Source of the DNA: JBEKZQ01 sp049509675
GTDB lineage: Bacteria; Planctomycetota; Planctomycetia; Pirellulales; Thermoguttaceae
Length of the DNA stretch: 8,576 nt
Reading direction: 5' to 3'
Assembly (NCBI GenBank): GCA_049509675.1
Contig: JBEKZQ010000278.1
Coordinates: 1-8,576 of the forward strand
Below the pieces are notes generated by a model. It was not told the DNA's origin, did no database searches, and was given only the letters and a program-made list of their open reading frames with translations. Below are positions 1-6,132 of this stretch, in pieces (the first letter of the stretch is position 1; each line of letters opens with the position of its first letter). The translations under genes and the position numbers were made by a program.

Positions 1-2
1 GC

Positions 3-2786
3 ATCCAGGACGTTGCCGCCGGCGCCACGCCCTTTTTCGTCAACCGCGCAGGGCAGGTGCGCCGCGCGGTGGAGGTCTCCGTAACGCTGACCGCGCCGGC
101 CGAGGGCCTGTCGTTGCGGGTCGAGGCCGACGGCCAGACGTTCGACGTGCCCGTGCGGGAAGTGCCGCTGCTGGGCTCGATCACGGAAGAGATTGGCGTG
201 CCGGACTCGCCGCGGGCGATGGACGTGAAGATCGTGGCCACGCTGGGCAGCCAGAGCAAGACGGCGACGCTGCGCGTGCTGCCGGCGCGCAAGTGGCGGA
301 TCTTCGCCGCCCCCAGCTCGCACACCGACATCGGCTATACCGACATTCAACCCAATTGCGCCGAGCGGCACAACAAGAACATCGATACGGCGATCGGACT
401 GCTGAAGCAATATCCCGATTTCCGCTGGAACCTGGAGGCCGCCTGGCAAGGCGAGAACTACGTACACTCGCGCAGCGGCGCCCGCCTGGCCGATTTCTAC
501 CGCTTTGCGCGGGAAGGCAAGATCGGCGTGCAGGCCCTGTATTGCAACATGCTCACCGGGCTCTGTTCGCCGGAGGCCGCCTGCCGCCTGACCTGGTTCG
601 CCCACCGGCTCTGCCGCGCGCAGAACATCCCCTATCGCAGCGCCATGATCAGCGACGTGCCCACCCAGGAGGCCTCGCTGCCGATGATCCTGGCCAACGC
701 GGGCATCCGCTATTTCAGCAGCGGGATCAACAACGACCGCGGGTATCGCTTTACCCAGATGCAGGACAAATGTCCCTGTTGGTGGGAAGGGCCCGACGGC
801 AGCCGCGTGCTCATGATGTACACCTGGCAATATGCCCAATGTGCGCAATGGGCCCTGGATCAGCCGCTGGAGGCGGCGCGGGCGCAGATTCTCGAGCGTT
901 TGGCGGGCTACGAGAAGCGAAAGGATTATCCGTACGACGCCGTCTTTTTGCACGGCGCCGTCAGCGATAACCAGCCCTTGAACGAGCACTTGGCGTCGAC
1001 CGCCCAACAATGGAACAAGCGATACGCCTTTCCCAAGATCATCCTCTGCCACAACGCGGAGTTCCACGAGTACATTGAAGAGCATTACGGCGACAAATTG
1101 CCCGTCTATCGCGGCAGCGCCGGCACGTACTGGGAGGACGGGGCGGGCTCCTCGGCCCAGGAGACGACCCTGAACCGCAATGCCCAGGAGAACCTGGCCA
1201 ACGGCGAGCGGTTCCTGGCCCTGGCCGAGCGGATCGGCAAGCTGAAAAAGTACCAGCCCGACGCGCTTTATAGCGCCTGGCGGAACTGCCTGCTCTACGA
1301 CGAGCACACCTGGGGCGCCTACTGCTCGATCAGCGAGCCGGAGAGCCCGTTTACCAAGGCCCAGTGGAAGATCAAGTCGCAGTACGCCAAGGATGCCAGC
1401 ACCGCGGCGCATGGCGCCCTGGACCAGGGCGTCGCCGCGCTGGCCTCGCTCGTGCCCACGGAAGGACCGAGCCTGGTGGTCTTCAATCCCATGAGCTGGC
1501 CGCGGACCGACGTGCTGCGCGTCACGTTGCCCGCGGGCATGGGCGTGGCCGAGCCGGACGTGACGCTCGAAGCCGGCCCCAACGCGGCACTGTTGATCAA
1601 GGACGTGCCGGCCTGCGGCTATCGCGTGCTTGAACTCGTGGCCGTGGCCGAGCCGAAGATCCCCGCACCGTCGCCGGCTCTCGACCCCGTGATTGAAAGC
1701 CGCTACTATCGCGTCCAACTCGATCCGGCCGAGGGCACGATCAAGAGCATCCGCGACAAACAGTCGGGCCGGGAATTGGTTGATCCGCAGGCCCCCTTCC
1801 GGCTCAATCAGTGTGTGTACGTCTCCGGCGGCAATGGCACGCGGATCGTGATGAATCCCGATGGTCCCGCGCCCAACTTGAAGGTCTCTTCGCCAAAGAT
1901 GCAATACTGGCGCTTTTTGCATGGCGACGCCAGCCAGTCGTTCGTCATCGAAGGCACGGGGGCGATGGCCCGCCGCATCGTCACCCGAATCGACATGTGG
2001 AACGACCTGAAACGGATCGACATCGACACCCGGCTGGTGGACAAGAAGCTGACCTACGACAAGGAGGCCCTGTACTTCGCCTTCCCCTTCCAGGCCCGGC
2101 AGCCAACCTTCCGCTACGAGGCCCCGGCGGCGATCGTCAACGTCAACAAGGACATGCTGCCCGGCGCCTGCCTGGACTGGTTCACCGTGCAGCACTTCGT
2201 GGAGATTGCGGACCACGATGGGGCGGTGGCCTGGGCCACGCCCGACGCCCCCTTGGTCTGCCTCCAGGACATCAACCGCGGCAAGTGGCTGACGCAGCTT
2301 CCTCTGACGACCGGACACTTGTACTCCTACGCCCTGAACAACTACTGGCACACCAACTACCTGGCCGGTCAGGGCGGCGACTTCCGCTTCCGCTTCTCGA
2401 TCACCAGCCGGCCGAAGAGCGATAACGTGGCCTCGGCCCGCTTCGGCTGGGAAGTTTCCAATCCGTTGGTCGGTGTGGCGGTCCAGGGCCACCGTAGCGG
2501 GCCGCTGCTCGAGAAGCCCACGAGCCTCATCTCCCTGGCCGAGCCGAACGTGATGGTGATCGGCACGAAACTGGCCGAGGAGGGCGGCGGACTGGTCGTG
2601 CGGCTGTGGGAAATCGCCGGACAGGCGACCACGGCCCACCTGCGGTTAGACCAACACATCCCGGCCGCCAAGGCCGAGGCCTGCAACCTGGTGGAAGATT
2701 CGCGGCAACCGCTGGCGATCAAGGACGGCGTCATCGCCGTACCTATGCGCGGCCACGGCCTGGCGACGGTCGTTATTGGGGATTAG
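3..2786 (+). CDS. Glycoside hydrolase family 38 alpha-mannosidase-like protein (5' end outside window)
   Basis: This is a retaining, zinc-dependent alpha-mannosidase-type hydrolase that would remove mannose from glycans. The frame is open back to the window edge, so the true start is upstream; the GTG at 57 is only the first start-like codon. About 100 residues of beta-rich sequence precede the catalytic domain. The GH38 N-terminal signature SHTDIGYTDIQ follows, with likely zinc ligands His (codon 321-323) and Asp (327-329). SDVPTQE carries the likely nucleophile Asp (654-656), and YDEHTWGAY carries a third ligand His (1305-1307). The C-terminal half (from about 1440) looks like the beta-sandwich GH38 C-terminal region. 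More than 900 residues is normal for the family. Any signal peptide would lie outside the window, so export cannot be judged. The stop is TAG at 2784-2786. Family assignment is firm; the exact glycan is unknown. Confidence 0.9.
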   Translation: MQDVAAGATPFFVNRAGQVRRAVEVSVTLTAPAEGLSLRVEADGQTFDVPVREVPLLGSITEEIGVPDSPRAMDVKIVATLGSQSKTATLRVLPARKWRIFAAPSSHTDIGYTDIQPNCAERHNKNIDTAIGLLKQYPDFRWNLEAAWQGENYVHSRSGARLADFYRFAREGKIGVQALYCNMLTGLCSPEAACRLTWFAHRLCRAQNIPYRSAMISDVPTQEASLPMILANAGIRYFSSGINNDRGYRFTQMQDKCPCWWEGPDGSRVLMMYTWQYAQCAQWALDQPLEAARAQILERLAGYEKRKDYPYDAVFLHGAVSDNQPLNEHLASTAQQWNKRYAFPKIILCHNAEFHEYIEEHYGDKLPVYRGSAGTYWEDGAGSSAQETTLNRNAQENLANGERFLALAERIGKLKKYQPDALYSAWRNCLLYDEHTWGAYCSISEPESPFTKAQWKIKSQYAKDASTAAHGALDQGVAALASLVPTEGPSLVVFNPMSWPRTDVLRVTLPAGMGVAEPDVTLEAGPNAALLIKDVPACGYRVLELVAVAEPKIPAPSPALDPVIESRYYRVQLDPAEGTIKSIRDKQSGRELVDPQAPFRLNQCVYVSGGNGTRIVMNPDGPAPNLKVSSPKMQYWRFLHGDASQSFVIEGTGAMARRIVTRIDMWNDLKRIDIDTRLVDKKLTYDKEALYFAFPFQARQPTFRYEAPAAIVNVNKDMLPGACLDWFTVQHFVEIADHDGAVAWATPDAPLVCLQDINRGKWLTQLPLTTGHLYSYALNNYWHTNYLAGQGGDFRFRFSITSRPKSDNVASARFGWEVSNPLVGVAVQGHRSGPLLEKPTSLISLAEPNVMVIGTKLAEEGGGLVVRLWEIAGQATTAHLRLDQHIPAAKAEACNLVEDSRQPLAIKDGVIAVPMRGHGLATVVIGD

Positions 2787-2800
2787 TCGGGGTGAAAATG

Positions 2801-2828
2801 AAAGAAAACCCACCCGGCCTGGTGGCCG
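2801..2828 (-). terminator. Probable intrinsic terminator of hsp20
   Basis: Read on the minus strand, CCACC (2821-2825) pairs with GGTGG (2810-2814) across a 6-base loop. It is followed by G and then a T-rich run (TTTTCTTT, 2801-2808), with more T further on. An alternative stem uses CGGCC and GGCCG (2815-2819 and 2824-2828). It lies about 45 bases after the hsp20 stop codon. The short stem keeps confidence moderate. No equivalent T-tract is seen for the plus-strand mannosidase gene. Confidence 0.5.
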
Positions 2829-2872
2829 AGTAGGTTCTCGTGATCCTCTTCTCAGATTCCTTGGGCCTGGCA

Positions 2873-3343
2873 TTAGCCCTGCTGAATCGGAATCTTTTTC
2901 ACTTCGGGCTTCTTCTCCTCGGGCAGTTCCAGCTTGAAGGTCAGCGTCAGGATGCCATCCTTCAGCTCCGCCACGGGGTCGCCCTCGATGTTCTCCGGCA
3001 AGCGAAGCTGCCGCTTGAACGAACCGTAGGACAACTCGCGGATGTGATACTGGTTCTCGCTCGTCTCGCTACTGGCCTTGCTGGACCCCGAGATTTCCAG
3101 CACGCCTTCCGGCAGGATCTCGACGTTGATCTGCTCGGGCGGGTAGCCCGCAACCGTGGTCTTCACCACCAAATGGCCGTCCTGCGTGGTGTAGGCGTCC
3201 ACAGGCGGAAAATTGGCCTTGCTCTTCACTCCGTCCGTGAAGTCCTGGCCGAAAACGTCGTTGAGCATGCGGTCGATTTGCCGCGAGAGCGGGCCGAACA
3301 TGTCGTCCCGAGTAACAGGGCGCAAACGCAAAGTACCGAACAT
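2873..3343 (-). CDS. Hsp20 family small heat-shock protein
   Basis: This is an ATP-independent cytoplasmic chaperone that binds unfolding proteins and holds them for DnaK/ClpB refolding. The 156 residues show the usual three parts: an N-terminal arm with FGPLSRQIDRMLNDVF (16-31), an alpha-crystallin domain from about 46 to 142 containing the family motif DGILTLTF (129-136), and a short tail with the IPI motif (151-153) that docks on neighbouring dimers during oligomer assembly. Length is typical. The ATG at 3341-3343 is fixed by a perfect AGGAGG five bases upstream. It is transcribed convergently with the mannosidase gene and divergently from larC. Dyads in the divergent gap are candidate heat-shock control elements. 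The sequence does not separate it further into named subtypes, so no symbol is given. Confidence 0.95.
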   Translation of the reverse strand: MFGTLRLRPVTRDDMFGPLSRQIDRMLNDVFGQDFTDGVKSKANFPPVDAYTTQDGHLVVKTTVAGYPPEQINVEILPEGVLEISGSSKASSETSENQYHIRELSYGSFKRQLRLPENIEGDPVAELKDGILTLTFKLELPEEKKPEVKKIPIQQG

Positions 3344-3348
3344 ACAAA

Positions 3349-3354
3349 CCTCCT
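3349..3354 (-). promoter_or_regulatory. Shine-Dalgarno site of hsp20
   Basis: On the minus strand AGGAGG lies five bases before the ATG at 3343, a full match to the anti-Shine-Dalgarno sequence. Just upstream, GACCC and GGGTC (3359-3363 and 3366-3370) form a small palindrome that could fold near the ribosome site. Confidence 0.8.
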
Positions 3355-3402
3355 ATTTGACCCTTGGGTCGGTTAGGCCGCTCCACATGGGACACGGCGA
3401 CT

Positions 3403-3425
3403 GTCCACCCCGATCGGGCGTGGAC
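3403..3425. repeat. Near-perfect inverted repeat in the hsp20/larC divergent gap
   Basis: GTCCAC (3403-3408) and GTGGAC (3420-3425) flank the palindrome CCCGATCGGG (3409-3418), with a single unpaired C at 3419. If the hsp20 promoter lies upstream of it, this would be a strong stem-loop in the hsp20 mRNA leader, about 60 bases before the start codon. It could equally be a DNA operator. It matches neither CIRCE nor the HAIR element as I know them. Confidence 0.5.
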
Positions 3426-3431
3426 GCTAAA

Positions 3432-3448
3432 GCTGCCAACTTGGCAGC
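3432..3448. promoter_or_regulatory. Candidate operator dyad GCTGCCAA-C-TTGGCAGC
   Basis: Perfect 8-base arms surround one central C, centred about 97 bases upstream of the hsp20 start and about 184 bases upstream of the preferred larC start. The short symmetric form suits a dimeric regulator better than an RNA hairpin. The minus strand reads TTGGCA inside the dyad, which could serve as a -35 hexamer, but I see no good -10 at 16-18 bases. Function is inferred from position only. Confidence 0.4.
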
Positions 3449-3572
3449 CTTTCTACGGGAATGTTAGAGGAGCAACATCCGTGCCAGATGGGCCAATGCC
3501 ATTTTCCCTCTCGCCTCTCCGGACAAAAGCTGCAAAAATACACGTCAAAGGTCCCATAACCCGGATTACTCA

Positions 3573-3601
3573 TTGGTAGAATAAATCGATTTGTGAATAA
3601 T
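3573..3601 (+). promoter_or_regulatory. Weak candidate promoter for larC
   Basis: TTGGTA (3573-3578), a 17-base spacer and AATAAT (3596-3601) lie in the most AT-rich stretch of the divergent gap. If real, transcription would begin near 3608, after the ATG at 3600 and before the ATG at 3624, supporting the later start. The hexamers are poor matches. The rest of 3449-3572 holds nothing I can name beyond a small ATGTT/AACAT inverted repeat at 3461-3478. Confidence 0.22.
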
Positions 3602-3623
3602 GCGGGATAACGCGAGATCCATC

Positions 3624-4814
3624 ATGAGAATTGCCTATCTTGACTGCCTAAGCGGAATTAGCGGCGACATGACGCTCGGCGCCCTGGTCGATTTGGGGGT
3701 TCCGCTGGAAAAACTGAACGCCGCCATCGCATCGCTGGGGCTGCCCGGCTGCCGGCTGGTGGCCCAAGAGGTAAAGAAGCACGGATTTCGCGCCACCCAG
3801 GTCACGGTCGAGTATCAACCGGAGCACGCCCATCGGCACCTGCACCACATTCTTGCGCTGATCGACGCCGGAGCGTTGTCGCCGCGGCAGAAGGACCTGG
3901 CGCGGCGGATCTTCCAGCGGCTGGCAGAGGCGGAGGGCAAGGTACACGGCACGACGGTGGACAAGGTCCATTTTCATGAAGTGGGCGCGGCCGACTCGAT
4001 CGCCGACATCGTGGGCACCGCCGTCGCCTGGGACTTTCTGGGCGTCGATCGGCTGGTGGTCTCGCCGGTGCCGACCGGCTCGGGCCGGATTACCATTGCC
4101 CACGGTGAGTTCAGCGTGCCGGCGCCGGCCACGGCCGAGTTGCTGTGCGGGATTCCACTGGCCGAATCGAGCGTCGAGGCCGAATTGACCACGCCGACCG
4201 GGGCGGCCATCGTCGCCACCCTGGCCGACTCGTTTGGACCCGTGCCGGCGATGAGGATCGAGCGGATCGGATGCGGGGCCGGGCGGAAGGACCTTCCGCA
4301 GCAGGCCAATCTCCTCCGCTTGCTGGTCGGCACGTCCGTCGCAACCGACCGGGACGCCGAGCAGGTGGTGGTCGTGGAGACCAACCTCGACAACACCAGC
4401 GGAGAACTTGTGGGCTACTGTATTCAGCAGCTTTGGGAGGCGGGGGCCCTGGACGTTTACACCACCGCCATCCAGATGAAAAAAAATCGCCCCGGCATCA
4501 CGCTCTCGGTGCTCTGCTGCCCAGGCGACGTCGAGGCGATCGAGGCCATTGTGTTCCGTGAAACGACCACGCTGGGCGTGCGGCGCTGGCTGGTCGCACG
4601 CCACGTGCTGCCGCGGCAGGCCACTGCGGTCCAGACGCCCTGGGGAACGGTGGAAGGCAAGGTAAGCTGGCTCGATGCAAAGGCCGCGCGTTTCGCTCCC
4701 GAGTTCGAATCGTGCCAGCGGATTGCCGCCCAATGCGGCATTCCCTTGCGGGATGTCTACGACGCGGCGCAGAAATCGTTCGACGCCGCAAAAGTCCCAC
4801 CCGAGAAGCGGTGA
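3624..4814 (+). CDS. larC: LarC, nickel insertion enzyme for the NPN (nickel-pincer) cofactor
   Basis: LarC (formerly DUF111) inserts nickel into pyridinium-3,5-bisthiocarboxylic acid mononucleotide, the final step in making the cofactor of lactate racemase LarA and its relatives; it acts in the cytoplasm. The N-terminus IAYLDCLSGISGDMTLGALVDLG, a His-rich segment around AHRHLHH, VHFHEVGAADSIADIVG, the TTPTGAAIVATLA block, ETNLDNTSGE and MKKNRPGI are all family hallmarks. The 396-residue length fits the complete fused protein, whereas Lactiplantibacillus makes it from larC1/larC2 by ribosomal frameshifting. I prefer the ATG at 3624 because homologues begin at this point (M-x-IAY); an in-frame ATG at 3600 adds eight atypical residues, and neither has a strong Shine-Dalgarno. 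An A8 run sits in the MKKN codons. larA, larB and larE are not in the window. Confidence 0.93.
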   Translation: MRIAYLDCLSGISGDMTLGALVDLGVPLEKLNAAIASLGLPGCRLVAQEVKKHGFRATQVTVEYQPEHAHRHLHHILALIDAGALSPRQKDLARRIFQRLAEAEGKVHGTTVDKVHFHEVGAADSIADIVGTAVAWDFLGVDRLVVSPVPTGSGRITIAHGEFSVPAPATAELLCGIPLAESSVEAELTTPTGAAIVATLADSFGPVPAMRIERIGCGAGRKDLPQQANLLRLLVGTSVATDRDAEQVVVVETNLDNTSGELVGYCIQQLWEAGALDVYTTAIQMKKNRPGITLSVLCCPGDVEAIEAIVFRETTTLGVRRWLVARHVLPRQATAVQTPWGTVEGKVSWLDAKAARFAPEFESCQRIAAQCGIPLRDVYDAAQKSFDAAKVPPEKR

Positions 4815-4840
4815 CATGGACTGCTAAGGAGCGGGGACTT

Positions 4841-4893
4841 GTACTCCTCTCGCTCCGCGAGAGGTTTGACATCTCGCGGAGCGAGATGAGTAC
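4841..4893. repeat. Long hairpin repeat with 21-base arms
   Basis: Arms at 4841-4861 and 4873-4893 are inverted copies with one mismatch (C at 4847 against an arm that would need A), separated by an 11-base loop. Each arm carries the CTCGCTCCGCGAG core, itself partly symmetric. It starts 26 bases after the larC stop, so it may also stabilise the larC mRNA 3' end, but no T-tract follows. I recall very similar GTACTC-plus-CTCGCTCCGCGAG elements scattered in planctomycete genomes; this was not searched. Confidence 0.75.
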
Positions 4894-4901
4894 GTGAGGC
4901 T

Positions 4902-4958
4902 GTAGGACGGATTGCCAATCCGTCCTTGGAAACCAGACGGATTGCCAATCCGTCCTAC
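4902..4958. repeat. Paired palindromic repeat, GACGGATTGCCAATCCGTC type
   Basis: A 21-base block occurs twice (4906-4926 and 4936-4956) at a 30-base period. Each copy is a palindrome of GACGGATTG and CAATCCGTC around a central C. The outer ends also pair, GTAGGACGGATTG (4902-4914) with CAATCCGTCCTAC (4946-4958), so the unit can form two small hairpins or one large one. This arrangement recalls bacterial REP/BIME elements. Translated forward it gives TRRIANPSYG and in reverse TDWQSV, peptides I recall recurring in mis-extended planctomycete gene models. No transposase is nearby. Confidence 0.8.
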
Positions 4959-4988
4959 GGGCAACTGCCGCCCTGGGGGAACGTGTCC

Positions 4989-5591
4989 ATGATGCTGGCG
5001 GCGCTACGCGATCCGTCCACGATTCTGTCGATTGCCGTGGCGGCGATTGCCGGACTGCTCTTGTTCCGCGCCAATCGCTACTTGGGCCGTTCCAGGCAAA
5101 ACCGACCGGAGGACTGTGCCAGTTTTCGTTCTCCGAAAACAGGACGGACCGCTTCGGAAGCACCGCAGTCGGTTCCCTTCCCATCGCCACCCCACGCCGA
5201 TGGGCCTCCGGAAGTGGTCAACTGGGACGTCCACATGCATGACACGGCCCGGGAACTGGCGGGTCAATTAGACAGTAAGATGAGCGCCTTGGAGGCATTG
5301 ATCCTGGAAGCGGATCGGGCCGCCGCGCGCTTGGAGGCCGCGTTGAGCAGATCGCGGGACGCCGGCCGCCAGCCGGGCACCCAAGCCGAGCGGCTGCGAC
5401 CGGCGGCGGCACAGGAACCGGCCGCGTCGGACCGGGCCGACCACGCCGCCCCCGGCCGTTCGCACGAGGAGATCTACACCTTGGCGGATTACGGCTTCGA
5501 GACCGCCGAAATTGCCCGGCGGCTCGGCGTACCCATCGGTGAGGTGCAGTTGATCCTCGGCCTGCGCGGCAAGGGTAAGCCTGGGGAATGA
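4989..5591 (+). CDS. Single-TM anchored protein with coiled coil and C-terminal HTH-like segment
   Basis: About 200 residues, not assigned to a characterised family. From the ATG at 4989: a short N-terminus, one membrane helix (STILSIAVAAIAGLLLF, about residues 10-26), a charged Pro-rich linker, a helical coiled-coil segment (roughly residues 78-120, rich in A/L/E/R), a low-complexity stretch, and a C-terminal LADYGFETAEIARRLGVPIGEVQLILGLR that reads as a helix-turn-helix. The last part resembles the C-terminus of DUF6115/DUF2802-type proteins, where a tether, coiled coil and small HTH-like domain occur together. The frame is open from an ATG at 4926, but those 21 residues are encoded by the upstream repeat. 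GGGGGA (4975-4980), eight bases before 4989, favours the later start. Part of the linker (5111-5150) is itself repeat DNA. Function unknown. Confidence 0.75.
   Translation: MMLAALRDPSTILSIAVAAIAGLLLFRANRYLGRSRQNRPEDCASFRSPKTGRTASEAPQSVPFPSPPHADGPPEVVNWDVHMHDTARELAGQLDSKMSALEALILEADRAAARLEAALSRSRDAGRQPGTQAERLRPAAAQEPAASDRADHAAPGRSHEEIYTLADYGFETAEIARRLGVPIGEVQLILGLRGKGKPGE
5111..5150. repeat. Imperfect inverted repeat inside the 4989 gene
   Basis: GTTTTCG (5122-5128) pairs perfectly with CGAAAAC (5134-5140) over a 5-base loop, and the pairing extends imperfectly through GGACTGTGCC (5111-5120) and GGACGGACC (5142-5150). It resembles, from memory, a dispersed planctomycete palindrome built from a GGACTGT end and a GTTTTCG/CGAAAAC core. 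Here it is translated in frame as the linker peptide around EDCASFRSPKTGRTA. Confidence 0.55.
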
Positions 5592-5607
5592 AGGGCTAAT
5601 TCCCAGA

Positions 5608-5658
5608 CGCCGGTTGCCGCTGCGCTCGCCCAGTGGCCGATCAATCGTGAAACCGGCG
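5608..5658. repeat. 8-base inverted repeat with wide loop
   Basis: CGCCGGTT (5608-5615) and AACCGGCG (5651-5658) are perfect inverted copies 35 bases apart, starting 16 bases after the upstream stop codon. There is no T-tract directly after it, so it is not a standard terminator. It may be chance or part of an RNA fold. Confidence 0.3.
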
Positions 5659-5669
5659 AATAACTGCTC

Positions 5670-5697
5670 TTGACGCCAAACGGCGGAGTCGTATCAT
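5670..5697 (+). promoter_or_regulatory. Candidate sigma-70-type promoter for csrA
   Basis: TTGACG (5670-5675), a 16-base spacer and TATCAT (5692-5697) match the vegetative promoter pattern in five and four of six positions. Transcription would start near 5704, leaving a leader of about 165 bases before csrA. Two further TTGACAA copies (5719-5725 and 5734-5740) and a TATAAG (5811-5816) lie downstream and could form other promoters, but none has a good partner hexamer at 16-18 bases. Confidence 0.45.
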
Positions 5698-5747
5698 CAA
5701 TAATAATGACAACGGGCCTTGACAAAATTATTTTTGACAACCTACGC

Positions 5748-5798
5748 CGTCAGAAAAAACCCTAACCGCCGGCCGTAACTGCCCTGACGATCTTTTTT
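5748..5798 (+). terminator. Possible terminator or attenuator in the csrA leader
   Basis: CGTCAG (5748-5753) pairs with CTGACG (5784-5789), and TTTTTT (5793-5798) follows three bases later. The long loop contains the self-complementary GCCGGC. It could end transcripts from the upstream gene or attenuate csrA if the promoter at 5670 is used. The stem is short and the loop is large, so this is tentative. Confidence 0.3.
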
Positions 5799-5857
5799 GT
5801 GTGCCAAGCGTATAAGGATCGGGTATCGGAGCGGTACCAGATCACTATCAAGAACAT

Positions 5858-5863
5858 GGAGGA
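5858..5863 (+). promoter_or_regulatory. csrA Shine-Dalgarno overlapping an ANGGA (CsrA-type) motif
   Basis: GGAGGA lies six bases before the csrA ATG. It overlaps ATGGA (5856-5860), which fits the ANGGA core bound by CsrA; a second match, AAGGA, is at 5814-5818. In other bacteria paired sites about this far apart let one CsrA dimer bridge two GGA motifs and block its own translation. Autoregulation here is inferred. Confidence 0.55.
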
Positions 5864-5869
5864 CGAAAG

Positions 5870-6070
5870 ATGTTGGTTCTCAGTCGAAAACTTGGCGAGG
5901 CGATCGTCATCGGCAATGGTGTCACCGTGACCGTTTTGGCGGTCGAGAATGGTCGGGTGAAGCTTGGCTGCCACGCCCCGGCCGAGGTGCCGATCCATCG
6001 CCAGGAGGTCCAAAAGCGGATTGCCATGGACGAGTTTCCACCGGCTTTGGCCTGCGCCGAGTGCGCCTGA
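5870..6070 (+). CDS. csrA: CsrA, carbon storage regulator / translational repressor
   Basis: CsrA is a small homodimeric RNA-binding protein that binds GGA motifs in mRNA leaders and blocks ribosome access, controlling carbon storage, motility and similar traits. The 66 residues start with the canonical MLVLSRKLGE, with Leu4 and Arg6 of the RNA-binding face, continue through VTVLAVENGRVKLGCHAPAEV, and carry HR at 43-44, matching the key Arg44 of E. coli CsrA. The core ends near residue 51; the last 15 residues (to ACAECA) are an unusual Cys-containing tail. The start is fixed by family alignment and a GGAGGA Shine-Dalgarno. It lies 62 bases before the CcbP-like gene, probably as one operon, and follows a 278-base gap carrying promoter-like sequences. 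Confidence 0.97.
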   Translation: MLVLSRKLGEAIVIGNGVTVTVLAVENGRVKLGCHAPAEVPIHRQEVQKRIAMDEFPPALACAECA

Positions 6071-6117
6071 ACGGCTGCACCCGCCGGCGGCAACCCACCG
6101 GAACTGACCCGAATTTC

Positions 6118-6125
6118 AAGGAGGG
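6118..6125 (+). promoter_or_regulatory. Strong Shine-Dalgarno deciding the start at 6133
   Basis: AAGGAGGG lies seven bases before the ATG at 6133 and settles this start over the much longer open frame running back past csrA in another frame. It also contains AAGGA, an ANGGA match, so CsrA from the gene just upstream could in principle bind here. Confidence 0.7.
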
Positions 6126-6132
6126 AACATTT

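Noticed and set aside
3344..3440. CIRCE, HAIR or ROSE heat-shock element upstream of hsp20
   Set aside because: I looked for TTAGCACTC/GAGTGCTAA and CTTGAGT/ACTCAAG arms and found neither; the dyads present are different. No ROSE-like U-rich pairing with the ribosome site was evident.
3432..3455. GCTGCCAA/TTGGCAGC dyad as an intrinsic terminator
   Set aside because: No gene reads into it on the plus strand, the one-base loop forces a shorter stem, and the following CTTTCT is not a proper T-tract.
3648..4817. Minus-strand open frame of 389 codons opposite larC
   Set aside because: Antisense shadow of a clear LarC; low-complexity composition and no family resemblance.
4902..4958. Two identical 21-base blocks as a minimal CRISPR array
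   Set aside because: Only two copies with a 9-base gap, each fully palindromic; no cas gene. Fits a dispersed palindromic repeat.
5797..6132. N-terminal extension of the CcbP-like gene back to 5797
   Set aside because: The extension runs through csrA out of frame; the ATG at 6133 has a near-perfect Shine-Dalgarno at the right distance.
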